Assembly (NCBI RefSeq): GCF_011745365.1
Contig: NW_024468909.1
Location: 2,728,001 to 2,792,000 of the forward strand
Length of the DNA stretch: 64,000 nt
Source of the DNA: Cryphonectria parasitica EP155
Taxonomy: Eukaryota; Ascomycota; Sordariomycetes; Diaporthales; Cryphonectriaceae
Direction of reading: 5' to 3'
The notes beneath the pieces were generated by a model. That model was given only the letters and a program-made list of their open reading frames with translations, was not told the DNA's origin and ran no database searches. Both the position numbers and the translations under genes were made by a program. Below, piece after piece: positions 21,528 through 34,562 of this stretch. The first letter of the stretch is position 1. The number at the start of each line of letters is the position of its first letter.

Positions 21528-23362
21528 TGTTCTGATATGTGGCTGTTTGAGTCAAGAGCAAAAGGGCATCGAGATTGGAGAGGTCAAAACTTCACTGGGG
21601 GGGTATGGTCTGGAAGCAACAGCAGGACTAGAAATTGATCCAGAGCAGAACAAGAGGGGAAATTTTACAGTCTCTCTGAGGCGGCCTCCTTGAGGCTTTG
21701 GTGCGGGGCTGTGCATTTGTTGGCTGTGGAGGGCTGTAACATTCTCATGTATGGGATTGGGAAGCCGACCATGCATAGTAAGCATATAGTTCTGACAGAC
21801 AGACAGCTCATCGTCCCAGACTGTCCAATCAGCCCGGCTGGGACTTTTTACACAAATGAGAGCCAGGACTGTTGCATATGACCATAGCAACGACGCTATC
21901 CACCTGCCTTCCTGTGCAGCAAAGGAGAATTCAAAAAGAACCTCGATTTGTTGGATCTTCTCAGAACGGACTGAAGGGAACATATGCCATATATTTAAGT
22001 GGCAGCATGGCGGCATGGAGATTGGGCAACCTCGCAGCATATCTGCTGACAAGGATGTTAGGGAGACTCATTATCTCTGTGTAAGGTTTCCCGGAGAGAT
22101 GCTTATCAAAGAAGAGAAAGAGAACAAAAGACATGCAACTAATTGATATTGCTCAAAGTTGCTGATGTTATGTATGCTGCTGAATCATTGTATCAGCGGC
22201 CCTTTGCTATAGCTCGCTCAGGAAAACGCATTTTCAGTGGTGGGATCTGCCAAGTTTGAGAGGTACTGAGAGATAATTTGCCCGATGATGGAGTAGATTC
22301 TCGGATTACGGCAGGTGGGCCAATGACATGTACGTACTTAGCATGAAGGGATTGGCTTCCAGCTGACCAGGCTGTGCATAAAGTATGTTCACCACATTAG
22401 CAGGAATTCATCAGCAAATTCTTTGAGGAAACGCAGTTACTTGGTCTTGCTTTTAAACATATTTGCCGATCTCTGGAGTACTGTTGATAGATAAAGCTTC
22501 ACAGATCCGTGGATTGTGCTGGGATAAGCTACCAGCCAGATACTGTAGGCATTTGGTAGATCTCGTTTATAACTGGGGAATTTGGACTTTTGGCCTGGCT
22601 GAATACTTCCCACCTCAATTGTGGAACTGTAGTTAAAATTTTGGCATTTCATTACTTGATGGAAATTCGAAATGTAGATTGACTGAAGCGATAGATAGAG
22701 GTAGAAAGTGTACAGGCGGTGGACAAGCTGATCTGCTGCATTTGTTTGGCGATGGCTTGAAGTCATTGCCATCACAGGGTCGAGGTTAGTTTCTAATAGA
22801 CTCCCGCTAAGGTTGGTCCCGACAGATAGTAACGAATCCACAGCGGTTAAATGGTTCCTGGCGATACGGGAATATCTCCCACGGGCGGTCGACCAGCCCG
22901 TAATTTAGTGGGTTTCGGCAAGGATCAGGTCCCAATTTCGGGGCGTTGGCTCCGATCATGATGTCACTGACGCCGTCCAGGTTCAACGGCGCGTTGCCCA
23001 GCATTTCCTGTACGGTTCGAGGTTGCCAGTCAGTCAATGCCTCCAGCCAATGTATTTTGCCTTTTCCCTCTTTCTTCTGGAAGCACACGAGGGACCTGAT
23101 ACCAGCTAGCATTAGCACCTAGATACTTGGACCATGGCCACAAGATTCCAAATCCAGGTCCCAATTCTACTGGACTCTCCCAAGTTTGAAGAAGCTACAC
23201 CCTTTACATTCCTCGTTGGTGACGACGCCGTACCACCTTGAGCCTTCTCTTCCTGTTCAACCTTGTCTGTGCCTCCTTTAACAGACTCCAAGTCGCCCAC
23301 ACTACAAACTGGGTCGTCTTTCAGCACGTAGAGAAGCGTGCCACGAGCCCCCCAGCCGCGCA
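21528..23362. other. Divergent intergenic region with a possible gene fragment
   Basis: This is upstream DNA of the Helo-like pseudogene (-) and the glycosyltransferase gene (+). On the minus strand at 22807-23118 a 103-codon frame has a well-balanced composition (Trp, Pro, Asn, Gly) and may be an exon or a remnant of an unidentified gene. Its flanks show no clear start or splice sites. The rest holds no supported frame. Confidence 0.4.
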
Positions 23363-26300
23363 ATGACGTCCCCGCCGCAAACCTCGGCGACTGAATCCGC
23401 AGATGGCGAGGTCAACCTCGAGACGGTCGTGCAGGAGACGGGGCAGCCAGCAACCATCGTTCGAGATGGCCAGGGAGAGCTCGTCTATCCGGGCTACGTG
23501 CCTCCAGCTCCACAGTCTCCCAAGTCCCCCGAGCCTTCCGATGCCAACAGCCCACCATCCCTCGGCCGAACCCCTCGAAAGACAGTGACGGCGCCCGTGT
23601 CGGCAACAAAAGACAAAAATATGATGCCCATGACGCGTCCGAAGATGGCAGAGAGGCCCGCTACTGATGCACCTGGACGGGTCAGGCGGCAATCATCTGC
23701 CGTGCCAATGCCGGCAATCAAGAGATCTGGGACGAATGTCTCTCATCTCCAACAGGCCTTGTGGACGAGCCCATATGATGAGGACGACTCGTCGAGCAGC
23801 GATATGTCTACGGACGAAGATGAGGACTTGAGTGCAGACGTCGAGCGGATGGACCACGCCATTGGCAGCAAGGCACAATCCCAGCAGTTCCGTCGATTTC
23901 GCGTCGCGAATGAGAATTACAAAACGAAAGGCAGGGTCTCGAGGCGAGATGGCCGTCTTGCGATCTCGATCAAAGACATTAGCACCAATGGTTACCTACC
24001 GAATGCCCTCGGCGCTGCCATCACGAAGGTGGTACCTTTGAAGGAGGGTGAGATCGGTAGAAAGCCTGAGGGGGAGGAGGAGGGGGAGCAGCCAGCAGCC
24101 GAGAGAACATCATCCGAGGCCATGGTCGATCCCGAGAGCCTCCGATGTCCGCCGCTCAACATTGTGATCATGGTGATCGGGAGCCGTGGAGATGCACAGC
24201 CATTTCTCAAGATCGGAAAGGTACTCAAGGAGAAATATGGGCACAGAGTCAGGATAGCAACGCATCCAGCCTTCCGCGAATTCGTAGAGAAGGACTCGGA
24301 CCTCGAGTTCTTCTCCGTGGGCGGGGATCCTTCTGAATTAATGGCGTTTATGGTCAAGAATCCCGGGCTGATACCAACACTCGAGACCTTGCGAGCTGGA
24401 GATATCGGCCGCAGGCGAGCAGCCATGAACGAGATGTTTGGCGGGTTCTGGCGGGCATGCGTCAACGCCACGGACGATGAAAAGGACGTCCGAAACCTGC
24501 AGATGATGGGGGAGAGACAACCCTTCGTCGCCGATGCCATCATTGCCAACCCTGCCTCCTTTGCGCATGTCCATTGCGCAGAGGCACTTGGAATCCCGCT
24601 CATCTTGTCATTTACGTTCCCTTACACGCCGACGCGCTCGTTCCCCCATCCCATGGCTAATGTCAAGAAGAGCAATGTCGACCCTGGATACACGAACTTC
24701 ATGAGCTACCCCCTCGTGGAAATGATGGTTTGGCAAGGTCTGGGCGATCTCGTCAACGACCTGCGAGTCAAGACACTGGGCCTCGTACCCGTCTCCACGC
24801 TCTGGGCACCAGGCTCCCTCTATCGACTAAACGTCCCCTTTGCATACCTGTGGAGCCCATCTCTGGTCCCCAAACCACCAGACTGGGGCGACGAGATTGA
24901 CATCTGCGGCTTTGTTTTCCTCGACCTCGCATCCTCATTCAAACCTCCCAATCCTCTCGAGGAGTTTTTGAGTGCAGGAGAGACGCCCATCTACATTGGC
25001 TTTGGCTCTATCGTTGTCGACGACGCCGAGAAATTCACTAATATGATATTTGAAGGTAGAGACCCAGTCCTCCTTCTACTCTTTTCCATCACGGCGGTTG
25101 ATATATGCTGACCCACAATGATAAATAGCTGTTGAGCTCGCTGGTGTGCGTGCGCTCGTCAGCAAAGGCTGGGGAGGACTGGGCGGCGACAGTTTGAGTG
25201 TGCCTGAAAATATCTTCCTACTTGAAAACACACCACATGACTGGCTCTTCCCCAGGGTCAAGGCGTGTGTGATTCACGGGGGAGCAGGAACAACAGCGAT
25301 TGCTCTCAAGTGCGGAAAACCTACTATGGTTGTGCCCTTCTTCGGCGACCAGTTCTTCTGGGGTAACATGATCGTACAAGCAAAGGCGGGCCCCGAGTCG
25401 GTGCCGTACAAACAGCTGTCTGCAGAGAAACTAGCCGAAGGGATCAAGTTCTGCCTGACAGAGGAGGCACAGAAGAATGCCCAGGCTCTGGCGCGCGACA
25501 TCGCGAGGGAAGGGGATGGGGCGGAGAATATGTGTGCGTTCTTCCACAACCACCTGCAGCTGTCCGGCAAACACTCGATGAGGTGCTCCATCCTGCAGGA
25601 CCGGGTGGCGGTATGGCACATGAAGGGCACAAGCCTGAGGCTGAGCGCACTGGCCGCCGATATTCTCGTGGAAAGGGGCTTTATCCAGTGGCGAAAGCTG
25701 AGCCTCGTCAGGCACTGCGAGTGGAACGATTTTGAAGGGCCAGGCGAGCCTGTCACTGGTGTTCTTGGGTCTGTGGCTGGCTCGCTCGGTGAGGCCTTTG
25801 GTGGCATCGGCAGCGTCCCCTCTCGAATAGCCAAGAATTCTCATATGAGGCGAGAAAAGAAGGATAAACAAAGACAGAAGCGTGAGACGGCGAGACGCAT
25901 GAAGAAAGGCCAGGCTCTAAAGGATGGGCATGTTGGCATACCTGAACGCAAATCCGAGACGGAACTCAACGGGAACGTGACGAAAGATACGAACGGAACC
26001 TCTCAGGCGCAATCTAGAGAGGCAGGACACACGAATGACCGCCGCCCTATCCCCAGACACACCGCCGCCTCGCTCGAATCCGCCACGACGCAAGACGCCG
26101 AGCCAGACTCCTGGTACGTCAACGAAGTATCCCGCGGAGCACTCCAATCCGCCGGTGCCCTCGCCAGCGCGCCCATCGATCTGTCGGTCGCGCTCGCACA
26201 GGGCTTCCACAATGCGCCCCGTCTCTACGGCGACGACACCGTGCGGCGGCCACCGCGTGTGACGGGCCTCCGCTCGGGGCTGCGCGCGGCCAGGACCCAG

Positions 26301-26828
26301 TTCGCATATGGTATATACGACGCTTGGACGGGCGTGGTTCGTCTACCCGTGCGAGGTGCAAAGAGCGGCGGGACCAGAGGGTTCGCCAAGGGTGTCGGGA
26401 TGGGCCTCAGTGGGCTAGTGCTCAAGGACCTCGCCGCCTTGACGGCGCCGGTGGGGTACACGCTCATGGGCCTCAAGAAGCAACTTGAGAGGCGGCGGCA
26501 GCCACAAAAGCAAATCCGCAGGGCAAGAATACTTCAGGGCCAGCGAGAGCTCAAGGATCTGGGCGCCGAGGAGCGCAGGAGGCGCGTGGAGGAGGTCGAG
26601 AAGGGGTGGGAGGTGCTGCGGCGGCTGTGGGAGACGGTGGAGAAGAGGGAGAAGGATAAGGGCGGCCTGGGGGCGCAGATCCGGGTGAGGAGGAGGAGGC
26701 GTGGCGTGGGGCAGGCGTTTGAGAGTGTTGAGATGGCGAATAATGCTCTTGGGGCAGTCAAAAGGGGCGAAGAGGTTAGGGATGCCGTGAAAGATTATAG
26801 GAGGTCGGAGGATCTCAAGAAGTCATAG
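23363..26828 (+). CDS. Sterol 3-beta-glucosyltransferase-like protein (GT1/GT28 fold)
   Basis: Exons 23363-25055 and 25129-26828 give 1130 residues. The 73-nt intron has a TGCTGAC branch point and the codon GCT spans the junction. Residues 1-260 are polar and disordered with Ser/Asp-rich acidic stretches. The N-terminal glycosyltransferase half begins near residue 265 (VIGSRGDAQPFL). The sugar-nucleotide site lies near 612-645 (HGGAGTTAIALKCGKP, then VVPFFGDQFFWG), the hallmark of UDP-glucose:sterol glucosyltransferases. Unlike Atg26, no PH or GRAM domain is evident in the N-terminal part. The C-terminal 290 residues are Gly-rich amphipathic (VGMGLSGLVLK) followed by an Arg/Glu coiled coil. 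This end is reminiscent of the lipid-binding tails of VPS13/ATG2-like proteins, which is a weak resemblance. It probably glucosylates a membrane sterol; the exact acceptor is unknown. Confidence 0.85.
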
Positions 26829-27654
26829 GTGGGTGGCTGCTTTGGATGCACGTTTTGAGTGATGTCTAAGGTCTTGGTTGAGGCAATTCAAGTCTAGAGG
26901 CCACTCTGATCGCAGGTCGACAGGATAGAGGCCCAAAAACATGAGACATAATATAGACGGACTCGAATAATGAAGTCGCGGCCTTGGGATTCAGCTGTAC
27001 ATGACTGAGTCCTACTAATAGAAAGAGTAATGAAGTTGAGTTAGTGTGGTTGAAGGTTCTCTTCAGATATAATTTTAATGGCATAGGTGAACTCTACAAA
27101 ACACTCTTTGCAAACCGTTGTTGAAAAACTTTGTTTCCCCTAATTCTATTATCCTTCTTCTCCCTCTCTTTTTGTTTTCGTATTTCTCCAAGGCAAAGCG
27201 GCATGAAGCTGTATTCACAAGGTGAATGACAAATCTTAATGGCTTTCCCCCCGATTTTCTTCTTTCCCTACAGTTTTCCTCTTGTTCTTAGGCCCCCTCC
27301 CCCCGAAGGTGTATTGTCCGGTGCCTAGGTACTGCAGTGAAACCCTGAGTCTTGCTTGTATGCCCAGGAATTGGTAGAATGTAAGTTTGAGGTATCTGCT
27401 GCTTCATCTTCCACACACACCAAGCTGCAACTCAGGCACAGCTCAGATGTCTAACGCACCTATGTCTTTGATGAAGATGCTGAGACAGGGTTGTATCATA
27501 TTATACATTAGTAAGATCATAGAATAAAGATACAACGTAGTGGCTGACGCTATTATATCTACCACCAAGTATATATCAGACACTTAGGCCACCTTCCTAC
27601 CATTCGACTTCACTAGCACACTTACCTTTCCAAAGGAATACACGCCCGCGATTT
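26829..27654. other. Intergenic, no gene seen
   Basis: 3' flank of the glycosyltransferase gene and 3' flank of the MFS pseudogene on the other strand. AT-rich with pyrimidine tracts, and no supported frame. Confidence 0.5.
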
Positions 27655-29545
27655 GATCTAACGCCATGCTCTTCTTCCCTTGTCCTGTCCCGTCTTTTCC
27701 CCCTCGAATCTTTTCAACACATGCCCCAGAGCGCTACAACACACGCAGCTACAGAGGCTGCCACAAGATAAAAGGGTATAATCCAGGCTGTACGCGTAAG
27801 CCTTGAGCACGCCTTCCAGCTGGCGGGGCTCCAGGACTGTGCGCAATGCCGAGGCACCTGCTGATACAGCATTGACACTGGGTGCTTGCGTAAAAATCCC
27901 TGATCTCAAGGCTGGCATCTAATGCGACGTTGCATAGTGCTGCTATGATGGCCGACCCCATGGATTGAGCAAAGAGAAGAAATGCCAGGGCTGAGGGAAG
28001 CTCGTCTCCTGTCACGGCTGCTTGAATCGCACTCATAGACTGGTCGGAAGGCCAGGTCGGAATGTTGACTTCGACACCATACTTTCGGTGAATGATCGAG
28101 TGTTGATCCGGAAGATGAGAGGGTTCCATAAGCCGTTTGCAAGCAGCTTCCTGAACCCACGCCGGAGATGATCTGAAAGCCCACCCACATGTCAGTCGAG
28201 CTACCAGGCTGGAGTGTCGAGTAGAGGCCGCTGCCGGTGAACAGGAGGACCGTGGCAAAAAATACGAAGGATATGACATACCTGGCCTTCATGACTGCGC
28301 CTCTCTCGTCAGCATGAACAGGGTCTTTCATTAGCGAATATCCATCCACCACCCATGCTAGCAGAAGTGCTGCAGGACTTGCAAAGTATGCCGACCGGTG
28401 CAGCTATGCCCGGCTGTGGGAGAATCATGGGGAAAAGATGTACGCGGCTCAGCAGTGCGTCCACGTTCTTGATAGCCTGGCAGTAGATAGGCAGATAATA
28501 TACGGCTTCCGGGACAGCCGCCATTAAGCAAAGTCTGAAACAATGCAGACACCCACACAGTCCTCTTAGCAACCATGGACAGAGCGATCAGGGCATCCTC
28601 GCTGTTATGGCGATCCCAGAGCACCCGGATTAGAGATATAGCACTTGCGCCACAGAAAAGGCCAATGACGCGCAACGAGTTCCACGCGTGCTGGTTGCCG
28701 CCCCATTGGAGAGCGAGCAGGAGCATAAGGACTGCTAGCACAAGCAAGGACAAACCCAAAAGATTGAGAAAAATGAGACACGTTTGGAAGTACCTTGGTG
28801 ATCTTCTGCTTGGGTGCCAGCTCAGAGATGCGAAGAAACAGGATCCTGATGGCAGCCAGAGAGCAGACCGGAAGGGCGATGTAGAAAGTTGGGTATACTC
28901 TCAGTCCATGCGCTGAGTATACAAACAGTTTGAAAAGACGTATCTCATTCTCCACATGCTGTAAGAAGTGAACCGTTCCCAACAAGAGGGCCCACAACGA
29001 GTCCAGAATGAATCTAGGTGCGACGGACATAGCGAATGACGGGCATTTGGTTAAGGGAGTATCATTTACTGGATGTAACAGCACTCACTCCCTGCAACTA
29101 GACCGATCAATGCTAATGATTGCTATGGAAAGTCAGTATGTCAGGACTTGTTGCAAGACGCGTTGCTATCTTTTACCTGGACACTTCTCTCAGGGCGTGC
29201 AGCCCGAGATAGTGCGATGAAGCCCAGGGCCAGCGGTGCCGGATACCTACGCTCCCAAATTGGTATACACTGGCGTATCATCCTCTATCTTGGAGCGAGT
29301 TGAACTCATCTGTGGTGCGCGGTATGACCTGATGCAGCGATCATCTCGCTCTTTCTCTGCTCCCCTTCCTTACCACCCCGAAACCACTACAGCCCCTGGC
29401 GTCCATAGTTCAAAATTACCAGAGGCCGAAGCATAATCGCCGTTGCTGACGACCATGGTGTCCATGAGCATCAGGAAGCACGCCAGGGTCACGCAGGTCA
29501 CAATCCCAGCTAGCTTGATGCCTTCGACACACTCGACCGAGTCGA
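27655..29545 (-). pseudogene. MFS transporter (DHA2, 14-TM drug:H+ antiporter type), decayed
   Basis: Pieces of one transporter can be followed down the minus strand in changing frames: the first membrane segment (GIKLAGIVTCVTLACFLMLMD, about 29520-29450); the loop IPRTTDEFNSLQDRG followed by TGA (29280-29278) where the conserved Trp belongs; ALQWGGNQHAWNSLRVI (about 28715-28665), typical of this family; and VYYLPIYCQAIKNV, in a different frame from the preceding FQTLLNGG (shift near 28525). The late segments (DMWVGFQIISGVGSG, ALAFLLFAQSMGSAI) and the C-terminal helix complete the order. At least one stop and one frameshift cannot be removed by introns. The ancestral protein would have exported a drug or metabolite at the plasma membrane; this copy is very probably dead. 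Confidence 0.75.
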
Positions 29546-32500
29546 TCTCATTGAGCCCTGCGCGCTCTTTAACAGCCTGGCCTGCCTGCTCTCCACCTTC
29601 TCCTCCCCCCCCCCCCCCAACTAGGCAAAGTTTTCTGGCAATGCCTGTGGGCAAAACATCACCGGGCCGTCGGCGAAGTTGTGGGCTCGGCAGTGGAGCT
29701 TGGAAGACCGAGCCAAGCTTGCGCCACCAGCGAATCAAGGAGTGCGCGTCCTGGTACATCTGTAGAAATCTAGGTAAGCGGTGGGGGTAAAAACAGCTGG
29801 TAGACTTTTGCTCGACGGTCTTACTACATGGCAGGGCTCTAAGCTGTCATTGATCCACAAGCTAACCGGGCTGACCGGGTGTCAGCCTGTACTGGCGCTC
29901 ACCGTGGAAATGATGGGCATCCGGCGGGGCAGGTCCGAGTTGAACATGACAGACCATCAGAGGAGAAAGGAACGAGGCCTTGAAAAGCCAGAAGAGGGAG
30001 GGGAGAGGGGGGGGGGGATCAGATACGATCCGACGAGCCTTCCGCCGGGGTTTGGTGAAGGAGGAGGAAGAGGAAGAAGAAACACGGCAGCAGCCATGTC
30101 AGATTGTAAAATTACAGACACATTGTACGGCGTAGGAAGAGTGTTGAACCGGGGCTAGCGCATCGATGTCTGAATTGGGGGCCGAGATTTGGATTCCAAA
30201 GCACGAAAATATCGTGACTACTTAGTAGTCCACATATTGATTCTGCGCTTCGAATTATCACCTTTTGCTCCCTACTTCACTTCCCTCTTCAGCGCTAGCC
30301 AGCTCTGTGTGTAGGTGTGTGTGTGTGTGTCCCTGCCCTGTTCTCCAGATGAAAGCATCTCGTGGGGACAAGCGAAATCAGCAGCACGTCGTAGCTCACC
30401 CTCCTCAACTTGGCAGCTTGTCTTTGGCGCTCTCTTCACCTCTACTGGCAGCATCCAGCATAGCCCTACGGTCACTGGCAAACGCTCTGCTCCGTCTTGC
30501 TACGCCGTCACCGAGCGCAAGGATTCTCTTCGCCGGCCGTTGCTGAGGTTGTCTGAGAAGAGGAAACAGTAAAGTGGTATTGGGTGGCTTTGGACGAGCA
30601 CAGAGAGGTAAAGGGGAAAGGCTCTGCCATCAAGGATACTACGATGATCTGCTAAACCGCTGTCTCAGTGTCCAAGGCCACACACAGTCAGAATGTTCTT
30701 CACTGGGGACTGGAGGTCCTTGGCTTGTCTCTTGCAGATTCATAGTGCAGCAAAAGCGGCCACTCCCCATGCTTCCAGAATAATCTGCTTGGGGCTTCTC
30801 CAGCAAATGCATCACAAGATGGATGCGGAGGTCGGAGCTCTCACATCCTTATTTCCTATCTCTCTAGAACGGATGGATTGCAGGTGGATAGTCAGTTTGT
30901 CCCAGGCCAGAGCTACGAATCATGGGTCTCCTTTGATCGCTGGAGAAAACGGATCTTTCTCGGCCTGCATTGCCAAAGCAGGCAAATCATTACGGCATTG
31001 GATATGCAGCAGGGATGGGCAAATCATCCCCCCCCCCCCTTTGACAGCAACACGGCGGCTTTTCTTACTACGCAACCTTTCAAACATCTGTTGAAGCACA
31101 ACCAAGTGTCTAGCAGGTAAGACACCCTACAGATAACCGCGCGTGTATTGTGGCGAGATGACAAGTTAGGAGTGTAAGATTCTCGGGCGTCCTGGTCAGG
31201 TGCTGGTAAGGTACTATGGTATTTACTAGCTCCCCTTCGACATGGCGGCAGTTTACTACTTAGAACATAGATAGGGGGTGGGGGGCAGGCTTGACAGGAC
31301 GGGGCACACCTGTTTAGGAGGTTTTGTAAGGGGGAGATTATTTAAGCTTTCCGGTGGACACGGGCGTCAAGAGGTCTAGAACGGGCGGCCGCCACCCAAG
31401 CAAATGCTAGTAAAAGGCGCCCAAGTGGATGCTGACAGTTGTTGACAAGGGCGCCGGGCCTTGTTTTGGCGTTACACAAAAACCACTGAGGGCTGGCTCT
31501 GGCGCTGTGGGTGGTCCCTAGTAACAATAGCAGTAATAAGATTGTGCTTTACCAAAATTAGCCATGGGACGCGGGCGCGCTTTACTTTGGAGAGACAAAG
31601 GCACAAGACGTTGATGGAGGCCCGGGCCGGATGTGCGGGATGCCGATTGATTGATAATTTGCTTGCCCGCTACGGTACATGATTGAGTAACTTGGTACCG
31701 ATCTCTGTATTTTTGGGGCGGATAGGTCGCTAGAGATTGATGTGGAGGATCATCTGAGAGAAAGAGAAAGAAAGAAAAGAAGAAGAAAAAAGACGTGATG
31801 AGATGATCATGCAGAAGTGATGGTTCAACATCTTGGGCCTTACTTCATGGGCTACTTTCATAGTGCTCAAGGCTTTGTTTTCCCTTCTTTTCCTCATACC
31901 TCGGCCACCGTAGCATATAGTTAATCAAAAAATGATCCTTTTTCTCTCTTCTCTTTCTTCTTCCTGCTGACTGCTGACTTGCTGGATCTTCTCTTTCTCT
32001 TAGGTCTGACTACATCCCAATGCCCGAGTTTGGTGTGAGCTTGATATGATCTCACCGAACGCCACTCGGATGTGGTGGATCCTGGACCCGCAGCCCACTT
32101 TGTATCCACGGGGATCTTCAAGAATCGATCATCATTGATTAGTAGTGTCATATGGTGAGTGCTGTACTGTGGTACAATATAGTAGTAGTTGTTGTAGTGT
32201 GATAGGTGGTTCTTTTTTGGGGGGGGGGGGGCGTGTTGGATTTCCTCAATGAATCAACTGAGAACGGAGGCCTCGGTATTCTTTTTGTGGGCCGAGGAGG
32301 GTTACTTGCTGCTGACTGAGGGGGTTTTGTCTCGTGTGACTGGCGGGATGGGTGGGCGGGCTCATGGAATCCATCATGAAGTGGAAGCTGGGAACCCGGC
32401 ATACAGGATCAATGTACTATGTATTACTGTGTCAGGAGCGGCGGCTGTTCCCTGGTTCCGAAGCCACTGGCTACTACTGCCGGCTGGTCGGGCTTCTTTC

Positions 32501-34553
32501 TTCTTTCTTTGCATTTCTCTTTTGCAAATGGGCCATTCAATCCCGGTCTGCAGTTGAGAATGTGATGGCGATGTCTTACACTATGCACCACAGATATCAC
32601 AGATCACAACATGCATTTCATGCACACACACACACATATATATATCTTGCGCCTTGGGAACAATGATTGGAAAAACGAAGGGAAAAGAAATGAAAGGGGT
32701 TGCTCGGAGGATGAATGGGGATTCAATCCTCCCAGAGATCGCCGACCTGGTGGTTGACGGCTCTCGGCAATCTCCATCCAAGAATCAATGTGTTCATGAT
32801 GAGATCGGGGTTTACTCTCCTGCCCAACAAGTACTTAGCATTGTATGTACTAAGTCATGGTGTAAATGCATGCATACTCTGCTCCGTATACCACAGTAGC
32901 ATTTCTCTCCCTCCTCCCCCCTCCCCCTCTCCTAGCCTCCGTCTTTCTCTCTGCCAAGTTGTGGGGACTCTTACGCTTACTGATGCATGCATGTGCTATG
33001 CACATCTCAATATCTACAAGGGTGAACAAAGTTCAACTCGAAAAAAGCTACTAGATCGAGAGAGGATAATGCTATGCAAAAAGTTTTAGAGTTCATAGCG
33101 GCCGTGCTCAAAGGGGGGGTGGGAAACTACTTGACGGCAGAAGACAGACAAGCACATGGATCTTGCACAAATACCTCCCATTTGGGCTTCTTCTGCAAAC
33201 TGATTTGCATGGATTTGCAGCAAACCCCCCCCATGGACGAATGGTCAGTCCTGAACATGCCCTGCCGAGACTATTATGTGACTCCTGTGGTGTCTAGCGC
33301 CACCTCCTTCAGGATTCCCGTCCTTGCAGAAGGGGATGGGAGACTTTCTCTCTCACACATGAGCCCACCCACACCCCACATGCTGCCCACCCCCTCCCTC
33401 TCTGGGTTGATAATACATAATGAGCGACTGCTTTTGTACCATAGTACTATGTATGGTATTACTGGGTGGTCATACTATTCCTAGGTCTATCTAGCAGAAA
33501 GGGTTCTGGGCTACAAACACCCTCTCTCTCTGGCCCTGATTTTCTTGTTGCTGTGGGCAGGATGGGGTTGTAGTGGGAAAGTACCACCCCCCCCCCCCCG
33601 GATGACGGAGGTTTTAACTCTCTTGAATCCAAACTACGACGCTGGGATTCGGCCATCAGGGTAGCCATGTGCTCCTGCCCTCTCCCCCTGCACATGTACC
33701 ACCATATATGTGCACTGCCCTTTTTTCTTGCCTCCTTTTTTCTTTCTTTTTTGTTGATTTTTCATTGGCTTTGCAACGATATCGATCTAAAGCAAGCACT
33801 GATCGTATCAGACTGTAGCTATAGGTGTAGCTGTATCCTTGTCTTGTTCTTTTTTTTTTGAGGGGGGGCGTGGTCGCGTGTGTGGGATGGACGGCTCCTT
33901 ATGGTCTCTAAATCCCATTTCATTTCTTGGGACGAAAGTCAACTGCCTCTTCTCCCTTCTCTTTTCCTTCCTTCTCTCGCTCTCCTCTCTCCTCTCTATA
34001 GTTTTTCGAAAACAATTCACTCCGTTTTCCAACCAACATCAAACTTCCTACTGTTGTATTATTTTATTGCTCTTGTCATTGCTCTTGTTTTTGTATGCGC
34101 ATACTTGGTTTTACATTCTTTTTTATAACTCCCCTGCCTCGGAATCTCGTGTTTGCTAATCTTATATCCGGAGCAATCGGGAAAAGGGCAAAAAGAACCC
34201 CAAAAAAGAGAGAGCTGAAAAGAAGACAACCAAAAAAGACAAGAAGCCAAGACTGGATCCCCCTGCTTGTAACCTGACTCGTTTCGCGATCTTCCTTCTC
34301 TCTTTTCTCAATCTCTCCATCTCTCAGTCACCTCCCCCCCCCCTCCTTCCCTGAAAACCCAGCAATCAACCTACAAGTACATCGACTCGAGCGCCAGAAA
34401 CGGCGCCATATCGCACGGCGCTGCACGCACGCACAGAATTAATTCCAACAAGCAGCAGTCCATCGACTCTGGGCACCTGTCCTGCCTCTTTGTGCTGTGC
34501 AACAAATTCTCTGTTCCTCTCATGTGACACGAGGAGAACACCCCCCCCCCCAA
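29546..34553. other. 5-kb gene-poor intergenic region
   Basis: No frame here has convincing length, balance or splicing. Simple sequence is frequent: poly-C/G runs at about 29608-29619, 31028-31038, 32219-32231 and 33586-33599, a GT run at 30314-30331, and long CT-rich tracts from about 33920 onward. The final 600 bases are pyrimidine-rich, as is usual upstream of fungal start codons, and probably form the promoter and leader of the gene at 34559. Confidence 0.45.
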
Positions 34554-34562
34554 ATGGCATGA
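34554..34562 (+). promoter_or_regulatory. Two-codon upstream ORF overlapping the start codon
   Basis: The sequence ATGGCATGA encodes Met-Ala-stop, and the main ATG (34559-34561) lies inside it. If 34559 is the true start, ribosomes would have to skip or reinitiate after this minimal frame, which could lower translation. An alternative is initiation at the downstream in-frame ATG near 34639, which has a better context. Confidence 0.45.

Noticed and set aside
30265..31120. Cluster of short plus-strand frames
   Set aside because: They overlap in different frames, have no splice-consistent links and no balanced composition.
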